A DNA stretch of 64,000 nt from Hyphomonadaceae bacterium (lineage in GTDB: Bacteria > Pseudomonadota > Alphaproteobacteria > Caulobacterales > Aquidulcibacteraceae): NCBI GenBank assembly GCA_022841905.1, contig JALHQO010000008.1, forward strand, positions 62,001 through 126,000. Direction: 5' to 3'. Under the pieces are notes generated by a model. It did no database searches, was not told where the DNA came from, and worked only from the letters and a program-made list of their open reading frames with translations. The translations under genes were made by a program, and so were the position numbers. Positions 9,305-17,432 of the stretch are shown here, piece by piece; position 1 is the first letter of the stretch, and the number at the start of each line of letters is the position of its first letter.

Positions 9305-10788
9305 GCGCGGTGAAGGATACGATCGATCGCGACACCGTCGCCGCTGCGCGCGCGCTCGAGTCGGAAAAATACAAACACGGCTTCATCACCGATCTCGAAC
9401 AGGAGCTGGCGCCGCCAGGCCTAAACGAAGATATCGTGCGCTACATCTCGGCCAAGAAGAACGAGCCGGACTGGATGCTGGCGTGGCGCCTGGAGGCGTT
9501 CCAGCGCTGGCAAACGATGGAAGAACCGACCTGGGCGCTCGTCCAGTATCCGCCGATCGACTACCAAGCCGCTCGTTACTTCGCGGCGCCCAAGAGCGGG
9601 GCCAACTATAAAAGCATAGACGACGTCGATCCGGAAATTCTGGAGACGTACAAAAAGCTCGGCATCCCGCTGCGCGAAGCAGAGGTGCTGCTGGGCGTCG
9701 AAGGCGCGCCGCGCGTGGCGGTCGACGCCGTGTTCGATAGCGTCTCGGTGGTGACGACCTTCAAAGCTGAGTTGGCGAAAGCGGGCGTGATTTTTTGCCC
9801 GATCAGCGAGGCGGTGCATGAGCATCCAGAGCTGGTGAAGAAATATCTGGGCTCGGTGGTGCCGACGTCGGACAATTTTTTCGCGACGCTGAACAGCGCT
9901 GTCTTCTCTGATGGCTCGTTCGTCTATGTGCCGCCGGGCGTGCGTTGCCCGATGGAGCTTTCGACCTATTTCCGCATGAACGCCCAGGGCACCGGCCAGT
10001 TCGAGCGCACGCTGATCATTGTCGATAAGGGCGCCTACGTTTCGTATCTCGAAGGCTGCACCGCGCCGATGCGCGACGAAAACCAGCTGCATGCCGCTGT
10101 GGTCGAACTCGTCGCGCTCGACGACGCCGAGATCAAATACTCGACCGTGCAAAACTGGTGGCCGGGCGACGCCGAGGGCAAAGGCGGCATCTACAACTTC
10201 GTCACCAAACGCGGTGATTGCCGAGGCGCGCGCTCGAAGATCAGCTGGACGCAAGTGGAGACCGGGTCGGCCATCACCTGGAAATATCCAAGCTGCATCC
10301 TGCGCGGCGACGAGAGCTCGGGCGAATTTTACTCAATCGCCGTCACCAACGGTCGCCAACAGGCCGACACCGGCACCAAGATGATCCATCTGGGCAAAAA
10401 CACCCGCTCACGCATCATCTCGAAGGGCATCTCCGCTGGCAATTCCTCCAACGCCTATCGCGGCCTCGTTTCGGCGCACGCGAAGGCGACCGGCGCCCGC
10501 AACTTCACCCAGTGCGACTCACTGTTGATCGGCGACAAGTGCGCCGCGCATACCGTGCCTTATGTTGAGACGCGCACACCAGACGCGCAGTTCGAACACG
10601 AAGCGACGACGACGCGCCTGTCCGACGATCAGCTTTTCTATCTCCGCTCGCGCGGCATTCCCGAAGAGCAGGCTGTGGCGCTGCTCGTGAACGGCTTCGT
10701 GCGCGAAGTGCTACAGAAGTTGCCTATGGAGTTTGCCGTGGAGGCGCAGAAGCTCTTGGAAGTCAGCCTCGAAGGAAGTGTCGGATGA
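9301..10788 (+). CDS. sufB: Fe-S cluster assembly scaffold SufB
   Basis: SufB is the scaffold of the SufBC2D complex, on which the nascent Fe-S cluster forms in the cytoplasm. The 495-residue length matches the family. Recognisable stretches are [15 protein letters not shown] near the N-terminus, [40 protein letters not shown] (with a conserved cysteine) and, near the C-terminus, [20 protein letters not shown]. It overlaps the desulfurase upstream by 4 bases and the small membrane protein downstream by 4 bases, so expression is tightly coupled. Confidence 0.97.
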   Translation: MSAVKDTIDRDTVAAARALESEKYKHGFITDLEQELAPPGLNEDIVRYISAKKNEPDWMLAWRLEAFQRWQTMEEPTWALVQYPPIDYQAARYFAAPKSGANYKSIDDVDPEILETYKKLGIPLREAEVLLGVEGAPRVAVDAVFDSVSVVTTFKAELAKAGVIFCPISEAVHEHPELVKKYLGSVVPTSDNFFATLNSAVFSDGSFVYVPPGVRCPMELSTYFRMNAQGTGQFERTLIIVDKGAYVSYLEGCTAPMRDENQLHAAVVELVALDDAEIKYSTVQNWWPGDAEGKGGIYNFVTKRGDCRGARSKISWTQVETGSAITWKYPSCILRGDESSGEFYSIAVTNGRQQADTGTKMIHLGKNTRSRIISKGISAGNSSNAYRGLVSAHAKATGARNFTQCDSLLIGDKCAAHTVPYVETRTPDAQFEHEATTTRLSDDQLFYLRSRGIPEEQAVALLVNGFVREVLQKLPMEFAVEAQKLLEVSLEGSVG

Positions 10789-11093
10789 CGACGACGAAGC
10801 CTTCAGACACCGAATACTGGTTCGCGCGCCGCTATCCGATCGGCAGCATCAGCCGCTCCATGGCGCCGGTCCACTGGAAAGGCTGGCTGGTCGTCGCCGG
10901 TTTCGTGACTTGCTTGATGCTCGGCGGCGTCGCGTTTGCCTGGTTCGGCGCGCACGATCGCATGGCGATGGGCATCGCGCTCTTTACGCTGGCGGCGTTC
11001 ATCGGCGGGCTTTGGTTCATTAGCGTCACCCGCGTGCGCGGCGATCCTATTCGCACGGTTGCGGATTATAAGAGGGACAAGCCCAGTGTTTGA
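10785..11093 (+). CDS. Small two-helix membrane protein embedded in the suf operon
   Basis: This 102-residue protein has no family I can name. After a polar N-terminus (residues 1-30) it has two hydrophobic segments, about 33-54 ([20 protein letters not shown]) and 59-80 ([18 protein letters not shown]). It ends in a basic tail, [21 protein letters not shown] hairpin-like inner-membrane protein with both ends in the cytoplasm is predicted. It overlaps the sufB stop by 4 bases and the sufC GTG start by 8 bases, so it is translated in step with the complex. A link of the Suf machinery to the membrane is only an inference from position. Confidence 0.8.
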   Translation: MTTTKPSDTEYWFARRYPIGSISRSMAPVHWKGWLVVAGFVTCLMLGGVAFAWFGAHDRMAMGIALFTLAAFIGGLWFISVTRVRGDPIRTVADYKRDKPSV

Positions 11094-11832
11094 CGTTCGC
11101 GATCTGCATGTCGCCGTCGGTGGCGCCGAGATCATCAAGGGTCTCACGCTCGCCGTGCCGGCGGGCGAGACGCACGCCATCATGGGCCCGAACGGGTCGG
11201 GCAAATCGACGCTCGCCTACGCGCTCTCCGGTCGCGATGGCTACGCCGTGAGCCAAGGCTCGGCGACGCTTGATGGCGAAGATTTGCTCGCGCTCGAACC
11301 GGAGGAGCGCGCGGCGCGCGGGCTTTTTCTCTCGTTCCAGTATCCCGTTGAAATACCCGGTCTCTCCGCGATCGCGTTTCTCAAGGCGTCTCTCAACGCG
11401 CAGCGTCAGTCGCGCGGGCAAGAGCCGATGCCGGCGCCTGAGTTGCTCAAGTTGATGCGGGAGAAAGCGGCAGCGCTCAAAATCGATCCGGAGATGCTGA
11501 AGCGGCCACTCAATGTCGGCTTCTCCGGCGGCGAGAAAAAGCGCTTCGAGGCGCTGCAAATGGCGGTGCTGCAGCCACGTTTTGCCATTCTGGACGAGAC
11601 CGACTCCGGTTTGGATATCGATGCGCTCAAGATTGTCGCTGAAAACGTCAACGCGCTGCGTGCGCCGGATCGCGCCATGCTGGTAATCACGCACTACCAG
11701 CGCCTGCTCGACTACATCAAACCGGACAAGGTCCACATCCTCGTCGCAGGCCGCATCGTTGCGAGCGGCGGCCCCGAACTCGCTCTGGAGCTAGAGCGGG
11801 CTGGCTATGATAAATATCTGAGGGCGGCGTGA
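11086..11832 (+). CDS. sufC: Fe-S assembly ATPase SufC
   Basis: SufC is the ABC-type ATPase that drives conformational change in SufBC2D. It has 248 residues: Walker A GPNGSGKST (about residues 34-42), ABC signature FSGGEKKRFEALQMA, Walker B FAILDETDSGLDIDAL with the SufC-typical DETDSGLD, and an H-loop in LVITHYQRLL. I chose the GTG at 11086 (protein begins [20 protein letters not shown]), preceded by AGAGGGA. Earlier in-frame ATG codons lie inside the preceding gene's coding frame and would add a non-homologous leader. It overlaps the membrane-protein gene by 8 bases and sufD by 4. Confidence 0.95.
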   Translation: MFDVRDLHVAVGGAEIIKGLTLAVPAGETHAIMGPNGSGKSTLAYALSGRDGYAVSQGSATLDGEDLLALEPEERAARGLFLSFQYPVEIPGLSAIAFLKASLNAQRQSRGQEPMPAPELLKLMREKAAALKIDPEMLKRPLNVGFSGGEKKRFEALQMAVLQPRFAILDETDSGLDIDALKIVAENVNALRAPDRAMLVITHYQRLLDYIKPDKVHILVAGRIVASGGPELALELERAGYDKYLRAA

Positions 11833-12752
11833 ACCAATTGGTCAACCTCCCGACACGGCGCGTTGAAGCCTGGAAGTATTCAGACTTGCGCGCAGCCGTT
11901 GGCGATAGCGTGCCGTTCGCGCTCCGGCGTGATCGCTCGGCGCCTGAGGTTGGGCTCGCGTCGCAACGCGCAGGCATTATCGGTGCTCTGGCGGCGCAGG
12001 CCGGCGAGGTTGAACGCCTCTCCGTTGCCGAAGGCGAGGCTGTTGTGCGCGTCGATCGGCCGAGCGGCGACGGCAGTCTCACGCCGCGGCTTCTCGACGT
12101 TGATGTTGCAGCCGGCGGATCTCTGACGCGCGTTGTCGTACAGCAGGCATGTGACGCGGTCGTCCTCGATGCGGCGCACGTGACCCTCGGCGCCGGAGCG
12201 ACGTTCCGCCAATTCGTACTGAGCGAAGGCGGGAAGTTGGCGCGTGTCGAAACCCATGTGAACATAGAAGGCGCGGGCGCGCACGTTGAGTTGAACGGCG
12301 TCTATCTCGCTGGCGCGGGCAAGCACTCAGATCTGACGTCCGTCATTACGCACAAGGCGCCTGGCGCCACGACGCGGCAGCTGATCAAGGGCGCAGCTGC
12401 CAAGGGCGGGCGCGGCGTCTTTCAAGGCAAGATACTGGTCGAGCGTGCGGCACAGCAGACGGATGCGCGGCAGTATCACCATGGCATGTTGCTCCAAGCC
12501 GGCGCCGAGGTGTTCGCGAAGCCCGAACTGATGATCCACGCTGATGACGTGCAGTGCGCACATGGCAACACCGCGGGCGGACTCGACGAGTCTGCGAAGT
12601 TCTACCTCCGCTCGCGCGGCGTGCCTGAGAAGCAAGCGCGCGCCATGCTGATTGAGGCGTTCCTGCTGGCGGCTTTGTTTGAGGGCTTGCCGGCCGAGAT
12701 TGACACTGAGCTTCGCAATCGCATCGGCGCCTGGCTTGAGGCGTCCATATGA
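11829..12752 (+). CDS. sufD: Fe-S cluster assembly protein SufD
   Basis: SufD is the SufB paralogue that completes the SufBC2D scaffold. It is needed for iron acquisition in the studied enterobacterial complex. This 307-residue copy is shorter than the E. coli protein (423) at its N-terminus, as is usual in alphaproteobacteria. Conserved elements are RRVEAWKYSDLRAAVGD at the N-terminus, then DARQYHHGMLLQAGAEVFAK, VQCAHGNTAGGLDE and FYLRSRGVPEKQARAMLIEA at the C-terminus, with the histidine of CAHGNT conserved. The GTG start overlaps the sufC stop (GTGA). It overlaps sufS by 4 bases. Confidence 0.94.
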   Translation: MNQLVNLPTRRVEAWKYSDLRAAVGDSVPFALRRDRSAPEVGLASQRAGIIGALAAQAGEVERLSVAEGEAVVRVDRPSGDGSLTPRLLDVDVAAGGSLTRVVVQQACDAVVLDAAHVTLGAGATFRQFVLSEGGKLARVETHVNIEGAGAHVELNGVYLAGAGKHSDLTSVITHKAPGATTRQLIKGAAAKGGRGVFQGKILVERAAQQTDARQYHHGMLLQAGAEVFAKPELMIHADDVQCAHGNTAGGLDESAKFYLRSRGVPEKQARAMLIEAFLLAALFEGLPAEIDTELRNRIGAWLEASI

Positions 12753-13981
12753 ATGCGCCGCTGATCAAGCGCCCCTTCGATGTTGCGCGCGTTCGCGAGG
12801 ATTTCCCGATCCTAGCGCGCCGTGTGAACGATCGTCCGCTCGTCTATCTCGATAACGCCGCGAGTGCGCAAAAGCCCGAGGCCGTGATCGAAGCGATGGC
12901 GGCGGCGATGCGCGGTTCTTACGCTAACGTCCATCGCGGTTTGCACACCTTGGCCAACGAGACGACGACGGCCTTTGAGGCGGCGCGTGATGCGGTGGCG
13001 CGTTTCATCAACGCACCGACGCCGGAGACGATCGTTTTCACCAAGGGCGGCACGCAGGCGATCAACATTGTCGCTGCTGGTCTCGCAATCCAGCCCGGCG
13101 ACGAGATCGTGGTCTCCGTGATGGAGCATCACTCGAACATCGTGCCGTGGCATTTCCTGCGCGAGCACAAGGGCGCGGTGCTGAAATGGCTCGATATCGA
13201 CGATGATGGCCGCATTGATCTGGACGCGCTCGACGCGCTGATCGGGCCGCGCACCAAGATGGTGGCGCTGACGCATATGTCGAACGTGCTGGGTGTGGAG
13301 ACGCCGGCGGCGGACATTGTACGCATCGCACACGCCAAGGGCGTGCCGGTGATGCTGGATGGCTGCCAGGCGGCTGTGCATCGGCGTGTCGATGTGCAGG
13401 CGCTGGACGTAGATTTCTACGCGTTCACCGGCCACAAACTCTACGGGCCCACCGGCATCGGCGCACTCTATGGCAAGCCGGAGCGGCTGGCGGCGCTGGC
13501 GCCGTTCGAGGGCGGCGGCGAGATGATCGACATCGTTGAGCGCGAGCGCGTGCTCTACAACGATCCGCCCCATCGTTTTGAAGCGGGCACGCCGCCGATC
13601 ATCGAAGCGATCGGATTGAAGGCCGCCATCGACTGGTACGAGTCGCAAGATCGTGCAGCGATCGATGCGCACGAAGGTGCGCTACGCGATCGCGCCATGG
13701 ATGCGCTGCGCGCTTTGAACTGGATCAAGCTACACGGCCAAGCAGCGGACAAAGGCGCGATCGTCGCGTTCTCCGCAGAGGGCGCGCACCCACACGATCT
13801 CGCGCAAATTCTGGACAAGCAGGGCGTCGCCATCCGCGCTGGGCACCATTGCACGCAACCTCTGATGCAGCGGCTGGGCGTCACTGCGACGGCGCGCGCT
13901 AGCTTTGCCGGCTACAACACAATGGAAGAAGTCGATGTGTTTATCGAAGCGCTGCACAAAGCGCGGAAATTGTTGAGCTGA
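12749..13981 (+). CDS. sufS: Cysteine desulfurase SufS (group II)
   Basis: SufS is the PLP-dependent desulfurase dedicated to the Suf system. The 410-residue protein shows PLP Lys230 in FTGHKLYGPTGIGALYGK, and the active cysteine Cys368 in IRAGHHCTQPLMQRLG, the short-loop context diagnostic of group II enzymes. YLDNAASAQKPEAVIEAM at the N-terminus and LTHMSNVLGVETP are also typical. No separate sufE is evident in this window. The start overlaps sufD by 4 bases. Confidence 0.96.
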   Translation: MNAPLIKRPFDVARVREDFPILARRVNDRPLVYLDNAASAQKPEAVIEAMAAAMRGSYANVHRGLHTLANETTTAFEAARDAVARFINAPTPETIVFTKGGTQAINIVAAGLAIQPGDEIVVSVMEHHSNIVPWHFLREHKGAVLKWLDIDDDGRIDLDALDALIGPRTKMVALTHMSNVLGVETPAADIVRIAHAKGVPVMLDGCQAAVHRRVDVQALDVDFYAFTGHKLYGPTGIGALYGKPERLAALAPFEGGGEMIDIVERERVLYNDPPHRFEAGTPPIIEAIGLKAAIDWYESQDRAAIDAHEGALRDRAMDALRALNWIKLHGQAADKGAIVAFSAEGAHPHDLAQILDKQGVAIRAGHHCTQPLMQRLGVTATARASFAGYNTMEEVDVFIEALHKARKLLS

Positions 13982-13984
13982 ACG

Positions 13985-14335
13985 ATGGACGGCGTCACCC
14001 CCGCGCAAACGGCGATCCCAAAAGCCGACCTGGACCGCATCACCGATGATCTGGTGGCGCAGTTCAAAACTGTGTTCGATCCCGAAATCCCCGTTGATGT
14101 TTATGAATTGGGCCTCATCTACAAGGTCGATATCAACGACGAAGGCTTCGTCGATATCGAGATGACCTTGACGGCGCCTGGCTGTCCCGTTGCGGGCGAA
14201 ATGCCTGGCTGGGTGGAAGACGCGGCGCGCAAGGTGAAGGGCGTCACCGGCGCTAAAGTGAACCTGGTCTTCGAACCACCTTGGACGCCGGCGCGCATGA
14301 GCGACGAAGCCAAGCTCGAATTGAACATGTTGTAG
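13985..14335 (+). CDS. sufT: SufT-type DUF59 (MIP18-like) Fe-S maturation protein
   Basis: This 116-residue protein has a single DUF59 domain: TVFDPEIPVDVYELGLIYKV, then DIEMTLTAPGCPVAGEMPGW with the conserved cysteine, and a C-terminal NLVFEPPWTPARMSDEAKLE ending that is the SufT signature. SufT and related MIP18 proteins help mature Fe-S enzymes under high demand. It starts 3 bases after the sufS stop and is followed after 3 bases by the A-type carrier, all in one operon. The call rests on the family signature and context. Its exact client proteins are unknown. Confidence 0.9.
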   Translation: MDGVTPAQTAIPKADLDRITDDLVAQFKTVFDPEIPVDVYELGLIYKVDINDEGFVDIEMTLTAPGCPVAGEMPGWVEDAARKVKGVTGAKVNLVFEPPWTPARMSDEAKLELNML

Positions 14336-14338
14336 ATC

Positions 14339-14701
14339 ATGAGCCGCAGACCCAGACCCAAGATCGTGACGCTGACCGAGACAGCGGCTGACCGCGTAAA
14401 GGCGATCATCGCCGCGGGGCAAAAACCCTACCTGCGCGTTGGCGTCGTCAATGGCGGCTGCGCCGGCATGGAGTATTTGCTCGAATACGCCGATGCGCCG
14501 GATGCGCTCGATGAATTGGTCGAAGATCAAGGCGTGCAGATTCTGGTGAAGGCCGACGCGATCCTGTTTCTTCTGGGCTCGACCATCGACTACGAGACGA
14601 CGCGCCTGGCCTCGCGCTTTGTCTTCCGCAACCCAAACCAAACCGACGCGTGCGGTTGCGGCGAAAGCGTCACCATCGAGCCTGCAAAGATCGACGGCTG
14701 A
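14339..14701 (+). CDS. sufA: A-type Fe-S carrier protein (SufA/IscA-like)
   Basis: A-type carriers receive clusters from the scaffold and pass them to apo-enzymes. This 120-residue protein has the three conserved cysteines: Cys41 in NGGCAGMEYLLEY, and Cys105 and Cys107 in DACGCGESV near the C-terminus. The LTETAADRVKAII start and the FLLGSTIDYE segment are family-typical. A basic MSRRPRPK leader precedes the domain. It could equally be called ErpA or IscA; the suf operon position favours SufA. Confidence 0.9.
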   Translation: MSRRPRPKIVTLTETAADRVKAIIAAGQKPYLRVGVVNGGCAGMEYLLEYADAPDALDELVEDQGVQILVKADAILFLLGSTIDYETTRLASRFVFRNPNQTDACGCGESVTIEPAKIDG

Positions 14702-14704
14702 GCC

Positions 14705-15070
14705 GTGGCGGCGAGCGGTTTCCCCGATTTTGTTCGAGAACTGTTCGCTGGTGTTGGCGAGGTGCAGATCAAGCGCATGTTTGGTGGCGCCGGCGGCTAT
14801 GCCGATGGTGTCATGTTTCTGCTGATCGCAGACGATGTAATTTATCTGAAGGCTAATGACGCGCTGAAAGCCGAACTCGGCGCCGAAGGGTCGGGCCCGT
14901 TCGTGTGGACGCCGGAGAACGGGCCGCGCGCGGGTGAGCAGGTAGAGATGGGCTATTGGCGTTTGCCGGAGAGCGCGCTCGATGATCCGGAGGAAGCCAC
15001 AGCCTGGGGGCGCAAGGCGTTGGCGGTGGCGAAGGCGGCCAAAGTGTCGTTGAAGAAGCCGAAGCGCTAA
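14705..15070 (+). CDS. TfoX/Sxy N-terminal domain protein
   Basis: The 121-residue protein matches the TfoX N-terminal domain: LFAGVGEVQIKRMFGGAGGYADGVMFLLI, then DDVIYLKAND, then an EMGYWRLPESALDDPEE stretch. A basic C-terminus (SLKKPKR) follows. In gamma-proteobacteria Sxy/TfoX activates competence genes with CRP, but single-domain copies like this are widespread in alphaproteobacteria with no proven role. The GTG start at 14705 is 3 bases after the preceding stop, making it the last gene of the suf run. It overlaps the convergent small gene by 4 bases. Confidence 0.85.
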   Translation: MAASGFPDFVRELFAGVGEVQIKRMFGGAGGYADGVMFLLIADDVIYLKANDALKAELGAEGSGPFVWTPENGPRAGEQVEMGYWRLPESALDDPEEATAWGRKALAVAKAAKVSLKKPKR

Positions 15071-15339
15071 ATATCGGGCATCCCGTCTTTGTCGAGATCG
15101 CGGGCGCGTGTGGCCCAATCGGCGTCGGGGTCTTCGCGGCTGAAGCCGAACCAGCTCGCCAGTGGCGTCTCGCGCCACTCCGTCCAGCCGCCAATGCCAA
15201 TCAAAATTAACGTCGAGGGGATCAGCGCGGCTGCCAGCATCACAAGCATGAAGTAGCCAGGCGCGGCCTTGATCTCGGCCCACGTCCCGCCTTCCAGCCA
15301 GATGCGGATGACCTCCGCCAGCCAAGCCAGCTCTTGCAT
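15067..15339 (-). CDS. Small single-pass membrane protein, unknown function
   Basis: A 90-residue protein with one clear membrane segment at about residues 28-50 (GYFMLVMLAAALIPSTLILI). An amphipathic N-terminus (MQELAWLAEVIRIWLEGG) precedes it. An acidic C-terminus, DADWATRARDLDKDGMPDI, resembles a short calcium-binding-like D-K-D-G-x-x-D motif. I see no family match. There is no strong ribosome site before the ATG, and it overlaps the TfoX-like gene tail to tail, so existence of the gene is probable rather than certain. Confidence 0.55.
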   Translation of the reverse strand: MQELAWLAEVIRIWLEGGTWAEIKAAPGYFMLVMLAAALIPSTLILIGIGGWTEWRETPLASWFGFSREDPDADWATRARDLDKDGMPDI

Positions 15340-15362
15340 AAGCGCAGTCTAGCAGAGCGCGG

Positions 15363-16145
15363 TTAAGCGCCTTTGAAGCTGGCCGGACGCTTTTGGAAGA
15401 AAGCTTGCACGCCTTCACCGAAATCTTGCGTGCGGCCGGCCTCGCGCTGGGTTTCGCGCTCGTCCTTCAATTGCTCGTGCCAATCGGCGTCGAGCGAGCG
15501 CCACACCATTTGCCGGATCATGCCAAGCGTCCGGGTCGGGCCGTTAGCGAGCTCTGTGGCGATCGCCATTGCTGTCGGCATCAGTTCGGTGTCGGGGACG
15601 CAGCGATTGATTAGGCCCCATTCGAGCGCCTTTGCCGCCGGGAGTTTCTCACCGAGCAACATCATTTCCATCGCCCGCGCGCGCGTCGTCATGCGCGGCA
15701 AATGGTAGGTGGCGCTGCCGTCCGGCACGAGGCCGATGCGGCGAAAGGCTTGCAGGAAGTAGGCGCTCTCGGCGGCAACGATGATGTCGCCGAGCAACGC
15801 GAACGAGCAGCCGATGCCGGCGGCGGGGCCGTTCACCGCCGTGATGAGCGGGATCGGCAGGTCGCGCAATTTGGTGACGAACGGATTGTAGTGTTTCTCG
15901 AGACGCACGCCGATGTCGAGTTTGCCGTCCGCGCCTGTTGGCGCATCCCCGCCGGCGAGATTGGCGCCAGATGAGAAACCTCGGCCCTCGCCGGTGAGCA
16001 AAACCGCGCGCGCCTCCCGCGTGGCGCGATCCAGGAAGCCATCGACCTCTTCGATCATGTCCGGTGCGATGGCGTTAAGCGTCGCCGGATCGGAAAGGGT
16101 GATGACGGCGACGCCGCCGACCTGTTCGTACTTTGCCTTCGCCAT
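15363..16145 (-). CDS. Enoyl-CoA hydratase/isomerase family protein (PaaG-like crotonase)
   Basis: A 260-residue crotonase-fold enzyme acting on acyl-CoA thioesters. The oxyanion-hole segments are GRGFSSGANLAGGD (about residues 55-67) and NGPAAGIGCSFALLGDIIVA. Where classical hydratases have a second catalytic glutamate, this protein has Asp142 in RIGLVPDGSATYHLPR, the pattern of PaaG-type isomerases and related enzymes. Isomerase or lyase activity is therefore as likely as hydration. The C-terminus ends QAFFQKRPASFKGA, typical of the group. The ribosome site GGGAG sits 6 bases before the ATG within a small hairpin (16152-16170). The substrate is unknown. Confidence 0.88.
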   Translation of the reverse strand: MAKAKYEQVGGVAVITLSDPATLNAIAPDMIEEVDGFLDRATREARAVLLTGEGRGFSSGANLAGGDAPTGADGKLDIGVRLEKHYNPFVTKLRDLPIPLITAVNGPAAGIGCSFALLGDIIVAAESAYFLQAFRRIGLVPDGSATYHLPRMTTRARAMEMMLLGEKLPAAKALEWGLINRCVPDTELMPTAMAIATELANGPTRTLGMIRQMVWRSLDADWHEQLKDERETQREAGRTQDFGEGVQAFFQKRPASFKGA

Positions 16146-16151
16146 CGTTCA

Positions 16152-16170
16152 CTCCCGGATTTATCGGGAG
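16152..16170 (-). promoter_or_regulatory. Hairpin sequestering the crotonase ribosome-binding site
   Basis: Read on the minus strand, CTCCCG-ATAAATC-CGGGAG forms a 6-base-pair stem and 7-base loop. Its 3' arm contains the GGGAG Shine-Dalgarno sequence, which ends 6 bases before the start codon. Folding would hide the ribosome site, so translation could respond to temperature or a binding factor. Confidence 0.4.
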
Positions 16171-16215
16171 CTTAACAGAGGCCGGACGCTCTAGGATACA
16201 TTGCCGAAGCGGCAG

Positions 16216-17271
16216 CTACGCGACGTAAAGCACCGGCGTTGCGTCGGTGGTGACCTGATTGCGGCCGTTGCGCTTGGACGAATAGAGGCATGCGTCGGCG
16301 CGCTCGATAAGGCCGGCCGGCGTGTCGCCAGGCTGAAGGCGCGCAATGCCCATCGAAACCGTGACTTGGCCGAGATCTTCGTTGGTCGAGCGTCTGCGCA
16401 GGCGCTTGGTCTGAATGGCGGCGCGTAGCGCTTCGGCGGTTTGCGCGGCGGCCCGCATGCTGACGCGCGGCATGATCATGGCGAACTCTTCGCCGCCGTA
16501 GCGGGCGATGAGGAAATCCGGCCGCGCATGCGCCTGCATGGCGCTGGCCAGGAAGCGCAGGATCTGGTCGCCGGTGTGGTGGCCCCAAGTGTCGTTGAAG
16601 CGCTTGAAATGGTCGATGTCGCAGAGCACGAGGCAGAGCTCGGTGTTCTGAGCGCGCGCTTCTTCGAGGCGCATGCGCAGTGTTTCGTCGAACATGCGCC
16701 GGTTGGAGAGGCCGGTGAGGCTGTCGGTGAGCGATTCCACGCGCACCGATTCCAAGCTTGCGCGCAGCGTTTCGATCTCGCGTGTGGAGCGCTGCAGCTG
16801 TTCGTTCAAATGTTGATTATGATTGGCCATGTCGAGCGTCGCCGCGGCAAGGCTCGAGACGACTTGGCGGATTTGATCGGGCGCCAAGCTGCGGTTCAGG
16901 TCGGTGGCGGCGGTTTCGAGGGTGCGGCCGTAGTCGCCGCTCTTTTCTTCGGCTTGTTTCAGGAACGAGACGACTTGGCCGAGGTCGCGGGCGATTTTCT
17001 CGCCCGCCAGAACGATCTGAGCGGAGGCCCCGAGGCCGGTGAAGAATCGCTCGTAAACTTCCGTATTGAACTCAGCTGTGAAGCCTTCGCCAGTGGCGAT
17101 GCGGCCATCGATGGCGTCGCGGAGCGGTGCGTTGCGGCCCAAGCGGTAGGCCAGCCAAACCTCATAGTTCGCACTGGTCGGCGGGACCGCATGCAGGCGC
17201 ATGAGGTCCAGCGTTTCTTGGCCCACGGCTTCGCCGCCGGGGCCTTGGAGGAGTGCGTCTTGGTCGCTCAC
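16216..17271 (-). CDS. Diguanylate cyclase (GGDEF domain) with helical N-terminal region
   Basis: A 351-residue cytoplasmic protein. Residues 1-170 are helical, with no membrane segment or recognised sensor domain, and include a coiled-coil run (DMANHNQHLNEQLQRSTREI). The C-terminal GGDEF domain (about 178-345) has DSLTGLSNRRMF, the metal/substrate segment LCDIDHFKRFNDTWGH and an intact active site, RYGGEEF (GGEEF 259-263), so it should make c-di-GMP from two GTP. The product-inhibition I-site RxxD is not canonical: ARPD occurs where RxxD is expected, so feedback control may be lost. The stop is 70 bases from the crotonase start on the same strand. Confidence 0.92.
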   Translation of the reverse strand: MSDQDALLQGPGGEAVGQETLDLMRLHAVPPTSANYEVWLAYRLGRNAPLRDAIDGRIATGEGFTAEFNTEVYERFFTGLGASAQIVLAGEKIARDLGQVVSFLKQAEEKSGDYGRTLETAATDLNRSLAPDQIRQVVSSLAAATLDMANHNQHLNEQLQRSTREIETLRASLESVRVESLTDSLTGLSNRRMFDETLRMRLEEARAQNTELCLVLCDIDHFKRFNDTWGHHTGDQILRFLASAMQAHARPDFLIARYGGEEFAMIMPRVSMRAAAQTAEALRAAIQTKRLRRRSTNEDLGQVTVSMGIARLQPGDTPAGLIERADACLYSSKRNGRNQVTTDATPVLYVA

Positions 17272-17432
17272 GCGTGGTTGATCCGCGAATCTGAAATCAC
17301 TGACAGCAGGACGCTAGCGGCCAGGAAGTGAGCGAGAGGTAAACTCGGGCGTTAATCCGGGTAGTAATTAGTAATTGCCCTTACGTGGGGGGCAGGGTTT
17401 AGGCTCTCTGCAAAGGCCCAGGAGGCGACCCA

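Noticed and set aside
13730-15418. 562-codon minus-strand frame across sufS, sufT, the A-type carrier and the TfoX-like gene
   Set aside because: It opposes four well-supported genes and has shadow-like composition; only the separate small membrane protein at 15067-15339 is kept on that strand.
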